A DNA stretch of 64,000 nt from positions 1-64,000 of the forward strand of contig CACMQS010000004.1 in the NCBI GenBank assembly GCA_902615845.1, in the 5' to 3' direction. This document shows, in pieces, positions 1 to 8,635 of the stretch (position 1 is its first letter; the number at the start of each line of letters is the position of its first letter). A model generated the notes under the pieces. The model saw nothing but the letters and a program-made list of their open reading frames with translations. It ran no database searches and was not told the DNA's origin. The position numbers were made by a program, and so were the translations under genes. The stretch comes from an uncultured Alphaproteobacteria bacterium (lineage in GTDB: Bacteria > Pseudomonadota > Alphaproteobacteria > HIMB59 > GCA-002718135).

Positions 1-413
1 AAAGTAATTTCAATTCTAAAATATTAGAGGAATATTTACACTTGCCTATAATGGTCCAAAAATTTATCAATGAGATAGAGCATGGAGACAGGAGGATCGT
101 TTTTTTTGATGGTGAATATTTTGGTTCAGTTGCTAGAATACCCCAAGAAGGTAATTTAAAGGCAAATTTTCATGCTGGTGGAAAGGCAAGTAAAACTGAC
201 TTAGTTTATAGAGACAAAGAAATCATCGAAAATTTGGGACCAAAGCTAAAAGAGCACAATCTGTTTTTTGTTGGAATTGATATAATTGGAAATTATCTAA
301 CAGAAATAAACGTAACTTCACCTACAGGATTGAAGCAAATTAATGCATTAAACAACGTAAAATTAGAGAAAGATTTTTGGGATAAGCTTGAAGCAAAATA
401 TAAATTAGTTTAA
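1..413 (+). CDS. gshB: Glutathione synthetase, C-terminal part (runs off window start)
   Basis: This is the last ~137 residues of glutathione synthetase, the ATP-grasp enzyme that joins gamma-glutamylcysteine and glycine in the cytoplasm. The frame is open back to base 1 (it reads SNFNSKILEEY before the TTG that the ORF track takes as a start), so the gene begins outside the window. Family landmarks are 'GDRRIVFFDGEYFG', 'RIPQEGNLKANFHAGGKA' (nucleotide and glutathione site loop) and 'FVGIDIIGNYLTEINVTSPTG', which carries the ATP-grasp metal-binding residues. The C-terminus ends where GshB proteins usually end. bioY follows 23 bp later. Confidence 0.93.
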   Translation, partial: SNFNSKILEEYLHLPIMVQKFINEIEHGDRRIVFFDGEYFGSVARIPQEGNLKANFHAGGKASKTDLVYRDKEIIENLGPKLKEHNLFFVGIDIIGNYLTEINVTSPTGLKQINALNNVKLEKDFWDKLEAKYKLV

Positions 414-436
414 TTATAGTATTTAAAGGAAAACAT

Positions 437-1003
437 ATGCACGAAAATAGAATTTTAATACACAAACTAAAAAACTTTGAAAATATAAATTCAAATTTTC
501 TTATAATAACTTTGATGTTATTTGGTTCAATTTTACTAGCGATTTCCGCTAAAGTTCAAGTACCATTTTGGCCAGTGCCAATGACAATGCAGACATTTGT
601 TATATTCTTAATAGGAATGACATATGGTGTAAGATTATCTTTTGCCACAGTTGCATTTTACCTTTTTCAAGGAGCTATAGGGCTCCCTGTTTTTGCAGCC
701 GGTGGTGGAGTTGCTTATTTAGTTGGGCCAACAGCAGGATATCTTTATGGCATGTTATTTGCATCTATTGTTATAAGTTATTTAGCAAATTTAGGTTTTA
801 GTAAAACATATTTTAAAGCTACAGTATCTTTATTAATTGGTTCTGCTATTATTTTTTCATTTGGCATCATCTATCTTGGTTATATTATTGGTTTTGAAAA
901 AGCAGTAGCCGCTGGTCTTTTACCATTTATTCCAAGTGAATTGTTTAAAATTGCATTAGCAGTTGCTTTGATCCCAACTTTACATAAAATTATTACAAAA
1001 TAA
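437..1003 (+). CDS. bioY: BioY-family biotin transporter (ECF S-component)
   Basis: An integral membrane protein of 188 aa with about six hydrophobic segments. The motif 'VPFWPVPMTMQTF' near residue 42 and the 'GAIGLPVFAAGGG' segment are hallmarks of BioY, the substrate-binding subunit of biotin ECF transporters. No EcfA or EcfT gene is adjacent, so it would act as a solitary BioY or share an energising module encoded elsewhere. An AAAGGA ribosome site precedes the ATG. It sits between gshB and the mak-like kinase on the same strand with small gaps, so it is probably co-transcribed with them. Confidence 0.92.
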   Translation: MHENRILIHKLKNFENINSNFLIITLMLFGSILLAISAKVQVPFWPVPMTMQTFVIFLIGMTYGVRLSFATVAFYLFQGAIGLPVFAAGGGVAYLVGPTAGYLYGMLFASIVISYLANLGFSKTYFKATVSLLIGSAIIFSFGIIYLGYIIGFEKAVAAGLLPFIPSELFKIALAVALIPTLHKIITK

Positions 1004-1009
1004 TAATTA

Positions 1010-1900
1010 ATGAAAATCGGTATTGATGTAGGCGGTACCAAAACTGAGGGTATTCTTTTAGATCCAAATGGAACAGAAATAGATAGAAAAAGAATTAATA
1101 CTGAAAAAAGTTATGATGGAACAATTAAGGGAATACTATCCATTATAAATCATTTTGAAGATAAACACGGCAAAGCAGAATCTGTTGGTATGGGAATGCC
1201 AGGAGCCATATCAAATGATACAGCTCTAATCAAAAACGCTAATTCTATATGGTTAAATGGCAAACCTTTTAAGCAAGATTTAGATAAAATTTTAAGTAGA
1301 AATGTGAATTTGGAAAATGATGCTAATTGTTTTACTCTTTCTGAAGCGGTAGATGGAGCTGGTAAAGGGTTTGAAATTGTTTTCGGAGTCATAATAGGAA
1401 CTGGTGTAGGCGGTGGTATCAGTATCAACCAAAAAGTAATAAGAGGTCGTAATAGCATAAGCGGAGAGTGGGGGCACATAGTTTTGCCCAGTAGAACAGA
1501 AGATGAAAAAAAATATGTTAAAAAATGTTATTGTGGAAAAGATGGGTGCTTAGAGACCTATATATCTGGACCAGGCTTTTCATCTGTCTATAATTTACGT
1601 TGCAATAAAAATTATAATTCACATCAAATATTAGATGGTTTTAATAATAAAGAAAAAGATAGTATCTTTGCACTAAATCAATATGTCGATCATTTAGCAA
1701 GAGGCTTATCTTTAGTTTGTAATATTCTTGATCCAGATGTGATTGTTTTGGGTGGAGGTATGTCAAACATCGATTTTATTTACGAAAATATAAATGATGC
1801 TCTAAAAAAATATGTTTTTACAGATACGCTTCACACAAAAGTTGTAAAAAATATTCATGGTGATTCAAGTGGTGTAAGAGGGGCTGCTTGGCTTTCTTAA
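1010..1900 (+). CDS. mak: ROK-family sugar kinase, fructokinase/mannokinase (Mak-like)
   Basis: A cytosolic ROK-family hexokinase of 296 aa. The N-terminal ATP loop is 'GIDVGGTKTEG', and the sugar-binding region reads 'KNANSIWLNGKPF' and 'NDANCFTLSEA'. The ROK zinc motif is 'CYCGKDGCLETYISG'. The C-terminus 'GDSSGVRGAAWL' and the NANS-WLNG segment resemble E. coli Mak (fructose/mannose kinase) more than NagK, so fructokinase is the first guess. N-acetylglucosamine kinase remains possible because the amino-sugar operon at 40-50 kb has no kinase of its own. Its stop codon shares the four bases TTAA with the stop of the convergent aldehyde dehydrogenase. Confidence 0.85.
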   Translation: MKIGIDVGGTKTEGILLDPNGTEIDRKRINTEKSYDGTIKGILSIINHFEDKHGKAESVGMGMPGAISNDTALIKNANSIWLNGKPFKQDLDKILSRNVNLENDANCFTLSEAVDGAGKGFEIVFGVIIGTGVGGGISINQKVIRGRNSISGEWGHIVLPSRTEDEKKYVKKCYCGKDGCLETYISGPGFSSVYNLRCNKNYNSHQILDGFNNKEKDSIFALNQYVDHLARGLSLVCNILDPDVIVLGGGMSNIDFIYENINDALKKYVFTDTLHTKVVKNIHGDSSGVRGAAWLS

Positions 1901-3348
1901 ATACCACCCATTGAAATATATTTTATAGTTAAATAGTCATCAAGGCCATAACGAGAACCTTCTCTTCCCATTCCTGATTCTTTTACACCTCCAAAAGGAA
2001 CTTCCGCAATTGTTGGTAGTCCATTGTTGATAGATACAATTCCATATTCAAGTGCTTCAGCAACTTTCCAAATTCTTCCTATGTCTCTTGAATAGAAATA
2101 TGAAGCTAATCCATATGGTGTATCATTAGCCATTTTAATTACTTCATCATCACTAGAAAATTTATAAAGTGGTGCAACAGGTCCAAATGTTTCTTCAAAA
2201 GTTATTTTTGCCTTTGTAGATACATTTGAGAGAACAGTTGGTTGATAGAAATTCCCACCAAGTGAATGCACATCTCCACCAATTGCTATTTTAGCTCCTG
2301 TATTTACTGCATCTTGAACATGATCAATTACTTTTTCTAAAGAGGATTGATCAATTAAAGGACCAGATACAATTCCATCTTCAAGTCCATTACCAACTGT
2401 TATTTTACTGACTTCATTTGTAAATTTTTCTAGGAATTCTTCATAAATATTTTCATGGATAAAAATTCTATTTGAACAAATACATGTTTGACCACTATTT
2501 CTAAATTTACTCTGAAGTGCGCCTGCAACAGCTTCATCCATATCTGCATCGTCGAAAACAATAAAGGGTGCATGACCACCTAGTTCCATAGAAACTTTTT
2601 TTACTGTTGAGGCACTTTGCTCTAAAAGTATTTTTCCAACCTCCGTAGATCCTGTAAAAGAAATTTTTCTTACAATTGGGTTACTTGTTAGCTCTTTACC
2701 AATCTCACTTGCCGATCCAGTGATTACATTAAATACACCATCTGGAAAACCAGCTTCTTTAGCAAGCACTGCTACAGCTAATGCTGAATAGGGTGTTTGG
2801 CTTGCTGGTTTAACAACAGTAGTACAACCAACAGCTAGAGCGGCTGCACATTTTCTTGTGATCATTGAATTTGGAAAATTCCATGGAGTTATTGCTCCCA
2901 CAACACCAACAGGTTGTTTAATTATTACAATTCTTTTTCCAGGTCTTGGATCAGGAACTACATCACCATACACTCTTTTTGCTTCTTCAGCATAGAACTC
3001 AATATAAGAAGCACCCATTAGTATTTCGCCCTTTGCTTCAGCTAGAGGTTTACCTTGCTCAATGGTCATTATTTTAGCTAAATCATCTGCATTTTCTGTG
3101 ATCAGTTCCCCCCATTTTTTAAGAATAACTGATCTTTCTTTAGCAGTAGTTTCTTTCCAAGTTTGGAAAGCAGTATTTGCATCATCTACAGCTTTTTTAG
3201 TTTCTGAAACTGAGCATTTTGGGACGTTGCCAATAATTTCAAGAGATGCTGGATTATTTACTTCAAGAGTTTCACCTGAAGAACTGTTAACCCATTCCCC
3301 ATTTATAAAACATTTTTGTTTAAAGAGTGATTTGTTATTTAATTCCAT
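1897..3348 (-). CDS. gabD: NAD(P)-dependent succinate-semialdehyde dehydrogenase family
   Basis: An aldehyde dehydrogenase of 483 aa, full length for GabD. The cofactor loop is 'GAITPWNFPNSMITRK', followed by 'FTGSTEVGK', the catalytic glutamate in 'MELGGHAPF' and the catalytic cysteine in 'NSGQTCICSNR'. The 'GQTCIC' double-cysteine pattern and the C-terminus 'GMGREGSRYGLDDYL' are typical of GabD, which oxidises succinate semialdehyde to succinate. It could complete the polyamine/GABA route whose earlier enzymes lie at 26-32 kb. A GABA transaminase is not seen in the window. It is divergent from the amidinotransferase gene with only 43 bp between starts. Confidence 0.85.
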   Translation of the reverse strand: MELNNKSLFKQKCFINGEWVNSSSGETLEVNNPASLEIIGNVPKCSVSETKKAVDDANTAFQTWKETTAKERSVILKKWGELITENADDLAKIMTIEQGKPLAEAKGEILMGASYIEFYAEEAKRVYGDVVPDPRPGKRIVIIKQPVGVVGAITPWNFPNSMITRKCAAALAVGCTTVVKPASQTPYSALAVAVLAKEAGFPDGVFNVITGSASEIGKELTSNPIVRKISFTGSTEVGKILLEQSASTVKKVSMELGGHAPFIVFDDADMDEAVAGALQSKFRNSGQTCICSNRIFIHENIYEEFLEKFTNEVSKITVGNGLEDGIVSGPLIDQSSLEKVIDHVQDAVNTGAKIAIGGDVHSLGGNFYQPTVLSNVSTKAKITFEETFGPVAPLYKFSSDDEVIKMANDTPYGLASYFYSRDIGRIWKVAEALEYGIVSINNGLPTIAEVPFGGVKESGMGREGSRYGLDDYLTIKYISMGGI

Positions 3349-3391
3349 ATGTTTTAATTATAATGCATAGTTTTAAATTAAGGAAAATATA

Positions 3392-4495
3392 ATGACAATA
3401 GTTAATTCTTGGAATGAATGGGATCCATTAAAACATGTTATAGTTGGAGCAGTTGAAAATGCCAACATACCTCCAATGGAGCCGGCGCTTGAACCAAAAA
3501 TAAGTAAAGATAGTGGTATGGCAGGATCTCACGGACCACGTTCACAGGAGTCAATTGATAAAGCAAATATACAATTAGAAAACTTTGTAAAAATATTAAA
3601 TTCCCTAAATATAAAAGTTGATAGACCAACACCTATTGACTTTTCTCAGAGTATCGAGACACCCGATTGGTCTAATGATGGTATGTTTGGTTGTATGCCT
3701 CCAAGAGATGTTATTCTTACTGTAGGAAATGAAATGCTAGAGGCGCCAATGTCTTACAGATGTAGATGGTTTGAGTACCTTGCTTATAGGCCACTACTTG
3801 AAAAATATTATTCAGAAGATAAAAATATGAGATGGGAGTCGGCACCTAAACCAAGATTAACAAATCAATCTTATAAGTCTAATTATCTTCCTGAAGGTAT
3901 AACGGAAGAAGAACGATATAAAAAAATCGAAAATAGAGACATGATATTGACTGAAAAAGAACCACTTTTTGATGCAGCAGAAATTTTACGTTTTGGAAAA
4001 GATCTTTTTTATCATAACAATTTTACATCAAATTTAAGTGGTTTAGATTGGTTAAGAAGGCATTATCCAAATCATCGTGTTCATCAAATTAATTTACCAG
4101 GTGATTTAATTCCAACTCACATTGATGCATGTTTTACTCCCATTAAACCAGGAGTTATAATTATTAATCCGAATAGAAAAATATCATCAGAGCAAAGAAA
4201 AATTTTCGATGATAATAAATGGGAAATTCATGAAGCAGCACCTTCTATTCATAATAGTCCACCACCTATGTGTTATTCATCAATCTGGTTGTCAATGAAT
4301 GTTTTGATAATTGATCCTAAAACTATATGTGTCGAAGCAACGGAAGAAAAAATGATTAAACAAATGGAAAATTTTGGATTGGATGTTATTCCTGTTCCTT
4401 TTAGAGACGTTTATGCATTTGGGGGTAGTCTACATTGTGCCACAACTGATGTTCATAGAGAGGGTGAGTGTGAGGATTATTTTCCAAATCAATAA
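3392..4495 (+). CDS. Glycine amidinotransferase (AGAT)-family protein
   Basis: A 367-aa protein of the guanidino-group-modifying superfamily that resembles arginine:glycine amidinotransferase from the first residues ('NEWDPLKHVIVGAVENANIPP'). Expected active-site elements are present: Asp in 'FDAAEILRFGKD', His in 'PTHIDACF' and the nucleophilic Cys in 'GGSLHCATTDV'. Substrate-binding stretches 'GNEMLEAPMSYR' and 'FEYLAYRPLL' are also conserved. The family moves an amidino group from arginine to an amine (glycine, lysine or others) and is reversible. Its stop overlaps the eutA-like start (TAATG), and it leads a twelve-gene run containing an ornithine-cyclodeaminase-family gene. The acceptor amine cannot be read from sequence, so arginine:glycine is a default, not a conclusion. 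Confidence 0.82.
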   Translation: MTIVNSWNEWDPLKHVIVGAVENANIPPMEPALEPKISKDSGMAGSHGPRSQESIDKANIQLENFVKILNSLNIKVDRPTPIDFSQSIETPDWSNDGMFGCMPPRDVILTVGNEMLEAPMSYRCRWFEYLAYRPLLEKYYSEDKNMRWESAPKPRLTNQSYKSNYLPEGITEEERYKKIENRDMILTEKEPLFDAAEILRFGKDLFYHNNFTSNLSGLDWLRRHYPNHRVHQINLPGDLIPTHIDACFTPIKPGVIIINPNRKISSEQRKIFDDNKWEIHEAAPSIHNSPPPMCYSSIWLSMNVLIIDPKTICVEATEEKMIKQMENFGLDVIPVPFRDVYAFGGSLHCATTDVHREGECEDYFPNQ

Positions 4496-5250
4496 TGAAT
4501 AGTTTTAATCAAAATAATTTTAAAGCCAATTTACATGACACAAACTTTTCTAGAATTGGTATAATTACACTATCAACGGATTTTACCATAGAGCAGGATT
4601 TTAGAAAAATTTGCCATAATTTACCAGTTGATCTATTTTTTAATAGGATACCTTTTTTAAATCCTCTAACTCATGAAAATTACATAAAGATGGCTGATCA
4701 TCTTACAGAAACAACAAACCAAATACTACCGAATGAAAAAATACAAGTTGTAGCGTATGGATGTACTTCGGGAACTATTGAAATTGGTGAAAAAAGAATA
4801 AGATCTGAAATTTTCAAGGCTAAACCTGATGCTTTAATTACAACACCTATTACAGCAGCTGTCAAAGCACTTAAATTGTTAAACCATAAAAAAATTGCTG
4901 TTCTTACTCCTTATCCAAAAGATGTTAATGTTAAAGTTTACAAATATTTAATTGATAGTGGATTTGAAATTAAATCATTTAGTTCATTTAATTTAAATTA
5001 TGATTCGGAGATTGCCAAAGTTACTCATGATAGTTTAATGCGAACAATTTCTTCAATTAATTTAATAGATGTTGATAGTATTTTTGTTTCTTGTACTGCA
5101 TTAAAAGTAATTGATATTATCGAAACATTAGAGTCAAAATTAAGCACAGATATCATTTCAAGTAATCAAGCTATTATTTGGGATTCATTAAGATTATCTA
5201 ATATTAATCAAAAAATTGATGGTTTTGGTAACCTATTTAAATTACATTAA
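4495..5250 (+). CDS. eutA: EutA-like Asp/Glu-racemase-superfamily protein (maleate isomerase/arylmalonate decarboxylase type)
   Basis: A 251-aa protein of the Asp/Glu racemase fold. Two cysteines occupy the family positions, one in 'YGCTSGT' and one in 'VSCTALKV', so the two-base racemase/isomerase chemistry looks intact. The 'SSNQAIIWDSLRL' C-terminal motif is typical of the maleate-isomerase / arylmalonate-decarboxylase branch that includes EutA of the (hydroxy)ectoine utilization cluster. It is followed at once by EutB- and EutC-like genes, the same order as in characterised ectoine catabolic operons. The start overlaps the preceding stop by one base, implying translational coupling. Confidence 0.72.
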   Translation: MNSFNQNNFKANLHDTNFSRIGIITLSTDFTIEQDFRKICHNLPVDLFFNRIPFLNPLTHENYIKMADHLTETTNQILPNEKIQVVAYGCTSGTIEIGEKRIRSEIFKAKPDALITTPITAAVKALKLLNHKKIAVLTPYPKDVNVKVYKYLIDSGFEIKSFSSFNLNYDSEIAKVTHDSLMRTISSINLIDVDSIFVSCTALKVIDIIETLESKLSTDIISSNQAIIWDSLRLSNINQKIDGFGNLFKLH

Positions 5251-5262
5251 ATAGGGTTTAAA

Positions 5263-6225
5263 TTGATTACACTTCAACAAATACAAGATGCACATAAGAA
5301 AATCTTACCTTATGTTAATTATACACCATTAATTAATTCTAATTTCTTATCAAAAAATACTACAGTAAAACTAAAGTTAGAAAATTTTCAAATCACTGGT
5401 TCATTTAAGTTAAGAGGTGCGGTTAATAAACTTCTTTCTTTAAGTGAAGATGACAAAAACAAAGGTGTCATTGCAGTTTCTACAGGCAATCACGGCAAAG
5501 GCGTTGCTTATGCTTCAAAAGTATTGGGCATTCAATCAACAATATATATGTCTTCAATGGTTCCAGAATATAGAAAAGAGGCTATTGAAAAATTAGGAGC
5601 TAAAGTAGAAATTATTGGAAAGAATAGTGATGAAGCTGATTTGTATGCTAAACAAATTGCGAAAGAAAAAAATATCCCACTAATTCATCCTTTTGATGAT
5701 GAAGATATTATAATAGGCCAAGGTACAGTTGGACTTGAAATGCTTACTGAATTTCCCGAAGTTGATACAGTAATTATACCAACATCTGGTGGCGGTCTTA
5801 TATCTGGAATTGCTCAGGCTATTAAACTTCAAAAACCTAACACAAAAATTATTGCTGTATCTATGGAAAGAGGCCCTTCAATGTATGAAAGTCTAAAAGA
5901 AGGTAAGCCTGTTGATGTAGAGGAAACTGAAACTTTAGCTGATTGTTTAGGGGGTAGTATTGGTTTAGATAATAAATTTACATTTAATATTGTACAAAAA
6001 TACGTTGATGACTTTGTTTTAGTAAGTGAAGAAAAAATAGCTGAGGGAATTAGAATAAACTTTTTAGAACATAAAATTGTATCTGAAGGTGCTGCAGCAA
6101 CAAGTGTTATGGTTGTTAAAGAAAAATTAACATCACACTTAGGAAAAAATATAATTTGTTTAATTTGTGGTGGAAATATTGACTCGGAACTATTTAATAA
6201 AGTTTTAAGCCATGCTCATCCTTAA
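5263..6225 (+). CDS. eutB: EutB-like threonine dehydratase-family PLP enzyme
   Basis: A fold-type-II PLP enzyme of 320 aa, full length for the catabolic threonine/serine ammonia-lyase family. The PLP lysine lies in 'QITGSFKLRGAVNKL'. 'STGNHGKGVAYASK' is the substrate carboxylate loop, and 'TSGGGLISGIAQA' is the phosphate-binding glycine loop. There is no C-terminal ACT domain, so it resembles EutB or biodegradative lyases rather than IlvA. Context (eutA upstream, eutC overlapping by 14 bp downstream) supports a hydroxyectoine-type EutB eliminating water/ammonia from a beta-hydroxy amino acid. A plain threonine/serine dehydratase remains possible. Confidence 0.78.
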   Translation: MITLQQIQDAHKKILPYVNYTPLINSNFLSKNTTVKLKLENFQITGSFKLRGAVNKLLSLSEDDKNKGVIAVSTGNHGKGVAYASKVLGIQSTIYMSSMVPEYRKEAIEKLGAKVEIIGKNSDEADLYAKQIAKEKNIPLIHPFDDEDIIIGQGTVGLEMLTEFPEVDTVIIPTSGGGLISGIAQAIKLQKPNTKIIAVSMERGPSMYESLKEGKPVDVEETETLADCLGGSIGLDNKFTFNIVQKYVDDFVLVSEEKIAEGIRINFLEHKIVSEGAAATSVMVVKEKLTSHLGKNIICLICGGNIDSELFNKVLSHAHP

Positions 6226-7186
6226 TAAAAATGATATTATTCAACATGTAAATTTGAATAAAAATCTCATACCAATAATAGAGGAGGCTTTCATAAGTTT
6301 ATCAAAGGGATTGGTAATGATGCCACCTATAATGAGAATTGATATTGAAAAATATCATGGTGAATCAGATGTTAAAGCTGCATACGTTGAGGGTCTTGAT
6401 AGTTTTGCAATAAAAATCGCTTCAGGTTTTTTTGATAATCCAAAACTTGGTTTGCCATCTAGTAATGGACTGATGGTTTTATTAGATTCAAAGACTGGAG
6501 TTGTAAAATCTATTTTATTGGATGAAGGTTATCTTACAGATACTAGAACAGCTATAGCAGGAGCAATAGCTACAAAATATTTATCAAATCAAAATGCTAA
6601 TTCTGTTGGTATTATTGGAGCTGGAATACAAGCGAGATTACAACTTCAAGCAATAATGTTAGTTAGAAAAATTAATAAAATAATAGTCTGGTCAAGAGAT
6701 AAAATAAAAGCAAATCAACTTATAAAAAGTTTTAAAGATTTAGATTTAGATTTGCATATAGCTTCTTCTTGCAAGGAATTGGCAAGTTTATCAGAAATAA
6801 TCGTGACAACGACTCCTAGCAAAAAACCTCTATTAGAATTTGATTGGATAAAAAAAGGAACCCACATAACAGCAATGGGATCCGATGCAGAACAAAAAAA
6901 TGAATTAGATCCCTATATGTTAAAATATTGTGATCAATATGTGCCTGACAATCAATTACAAACAAGTGTTTTGGGTGAATTACATCATGCTTTAAAACAA
7001 AAAATAATTTCTTCTAAAGAAAAATTTAATGAACTTGGTGATATTATTAACGATCCAAGTTTAGGAAGAAAAAATAAAGAAGATATAACGATATGTGATT
7101 TGACAGGAACTGGCGTACAAGATACTGCAATAGCAAGATTTACTTATAATCTTTGTAAAACAAATAATTTAGGCATCAATATTTAA
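6212..7186 (+). CDS. eutC: EutC-like ornithine cyclodeaminase/mu-crystallin-family protein
   Basis: A 324-aa member of the ornithine cyclodeaminase / mu-crystallin family. The NAD-binding turn is 'GIIGAGIQARLQLQA'. The substrate region has 'FAIKIASGFFDNP' and 'GYLTDTRTAIAGA', an acidic 'MGSDAEQKNELD' follows, and the C-terminal motif is 'DLTGTGVQDTAIA'. Family members are ornithine cyclodeaminases, alanine dehydrogenases or ketimine reductases; EutC is the ectoine-cluster member. The start overlaps the eutB-like gene by 14 bp. With an amidinotransferase four genes away, a true ornithine-to-proline activity would be chemically sensible, so both readings stay open. Confidence 0.75.
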   Translation: MLILNKNDIIQHVNLNKNLIPIIEEAFISLSKGLVMMPPIMRIDIEKYHGESDVKAAYVEGLDSFAIKIASGFFDNPKLGLPSSNGLMVLLDSKTGVVKSILLDEGYLTDTRTAIAGAIATKYLSNQNANSVGIIGAGIQARLQLQAIMLVRKINKIIVWSRDKIKANQLIKSFKDLDLDLHIASSCKELASLSEIIVTTTPSKKPLLEFDWIKKGTHITAMGSDAEQKNELDPYMLKYCDQYVPDNQLQTSVLGELHHALKQKIISSKEKFNELGDIINDPSLGRKNKEDITICDLTGTGVQDTAIARFTYNLCKTNNLGINI

Positions 7187-7189
7187 TTT

Positions 7190-8632
7190 ATGAGTCAAGC
7201 AATAATAAAAAAAACGTCTGATTACTTCAAATCAAAAGGAGTTGTATTGCCAAGTATAAGTGAACTTCAAGACCCTCAAATTATTAATAATGATATTAAA
7301 AATTCTCTAAAAAAAATAAATAATAATGATATTAATCCTCTTAACCTCTTTAGGGTTCATTGGTTTAATAAAAGAGATCAATCAGGTTTTGGGAATGAAC
7401 CTGAATATATTGTGCTTCCAACAGAATTTACAGGTGTTAAGGCAAAGATAATTGTAAATATGGGACGATATTTTCCCTTAATAACAGCTCATAAAGTTTT
7501 GGCAGCTTATGGTTGTTTGCTTCCAAGAATATTAAATGGCACTTTTGATTATGAAAAACATAAAGCAGTTTGGCCTTCTACTGGAAATTATTGTAGGGGC
7601 GGAGTAGCAATATCTCGGATAATGGGTCTTAATAGTATTGCAATACTTCCTGAAGGAATGAGTAATGAGAGATTTGAATGGTTGAATAATTGGGTTGAAG
7701 ATAAAAAAAATATCATAAAAACAAAAGGCACAGAAAGTAATGTTAAAGAAATTTATGATGCTTGTAATGAATTAAAAAAAGATAATCAAAATGATATTAT
7801 AAATCAATTTGATGAGTATTATAATTACAGTATTCATCGTTCTATAACGGGTCCATCTTTTGAAAAATCATTTCTTAAAGTTAAAGGTAACAGTAATTTA
7901 ACTCCTAGGTTTTACGTAAGTGCTTCAGGATCAAGTGGTACTCTAGCAGCAGGAGATTATCTTAAAGATAAATTACAGACGAAGATTGCAGTTGTTGAAG
8001 CTTTGGAGTGCCCAACTTTGCTTCATGGAGGTTATGGTGAACATAATATACAAGGAATTGGTGACAAACATGTTCCCCTTATTCATAATGTAATGAATAC
8101 AGATTTTGTCGTAGATGTTTCTGATCAAGCTACCAATAATCTAAATATGATTTTTAATACTGAAATAGGAAAAAAGTTTTTAATTGAGAAAAAAAATTTT
8201 GAGCCTGATTTTGTTTCACGACTTCCTGAATTTGGCTTTTCAGCAATAGCAAATATATTGGCATCAATAAAACTAGCTAAATATATGGATTTAAATAGTG
8301 ATGACGCAATTATAACGGTCGCTACAGATGGTGCGGATTTATACATGTCAGAGTTGAACAAGACCATTGCTGATTTTAAAAATAATTATGATGAAATAGT
8401 TTGTGCTGAACTATTTGGAAAACACTTATCAGGAATATCTACTGATAATATGCTAGAACTTTCTTACATGGATAAGAAAAGAATATTTAATTTAGGGTAC
8501 TTTACTTGGGTAGAGCAACAAGGTGTAAGTCTTGAAGAATTTGAAAAAAGAAAAGATCAAAAATTTTGGAATTCACATTATGAATATATGCTTTCTCTAG
8601 ACAATAAGATTAAAGAATTTAATAATATGTAG
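7190..8632 (+). CDS. Divergent fold-type-II PLP-dependent enzyme (tryptophan-synthase-beta/cysteine-synthase superfamily)
   Basis: A 480-aa protein not assignable to a named enzyme. A likely PLP lysine sits in 'LITAHKVLAAYGCLL'. 'WPSTGNYCRGGVAIS' matches the STGN substrate loop of fold-type-II enzymes, and 'ASGSSGTLAAGDYL' matches the glycine-rich phosphate loop. The extra ~100 N-terminal residues and the unusual 'GGYGEHNIQGIGDK' segment set it apart from threonine dehydratases and cysteine synthases. It follows eutC by 3 bp and precedes the M20 gene by 3 bp, so it belongs to the same operon. A lyase or beta-replacement reaction on an amino acid intermediate is the reasonable guess. Confidence 0.6.
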   Translation: MSQAIIKKTSDYFKSKGVVLPSISELQDPQIINNDIKNSLKKINNNDINPLNLFRVHWFNKRDQSGFGNEPEYIVLPTEFTGVKAKIIVNMGRYFPLITAHKVLAAYGCLLPRILNGTFDYEKHKAVWPSTGNYCRGGVAISRIMGLNSIAILPEGMSNERFEWLNNWVEDKKNIIKTKGTESNVKEIYDACNELKKDNQNDIINQFDEYYNYSIHRSITGPSFEKSFLKVKGNSNLTPRFYVSASGSSGTLAAGDYLKDKLQTKIAVVEALECPTLLHGGYGEHNIQGIGDKHVPLIHNVMNTDFVVDVSDQATNNLNMIFNTEIGKKFLIEKKNFEPDFVSRLPEFGFSAIANILASIKLAKYMDLNSDDAIITVATDGADLYMSELNKTIADFKNNYDEIVCAELFGKHLSGISTDNMLELSYMDKKRIFNLGYFTWVEQQGVSLEEFEKRKDQKFWNSHYEYMLSLDNKIKEFNNM

Positions 8633-8635
8633 TTT

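Noticed and set aside
42-413. Complete small ORF starting at TTG 42
   Set aside because: The frame is open to base 1 and the protein is the C-terminal part of GshB, so it is a partial gene and not a short independent ORF.
1010-1900. N-acetylglucosamine kinase (nagK)
   Set aside because: NagK was considered because of the amino-sugar operon, but the NANS-WLNG and GDSSGVRGAAWL motifs are closer to Mak; kept as an alternative only.
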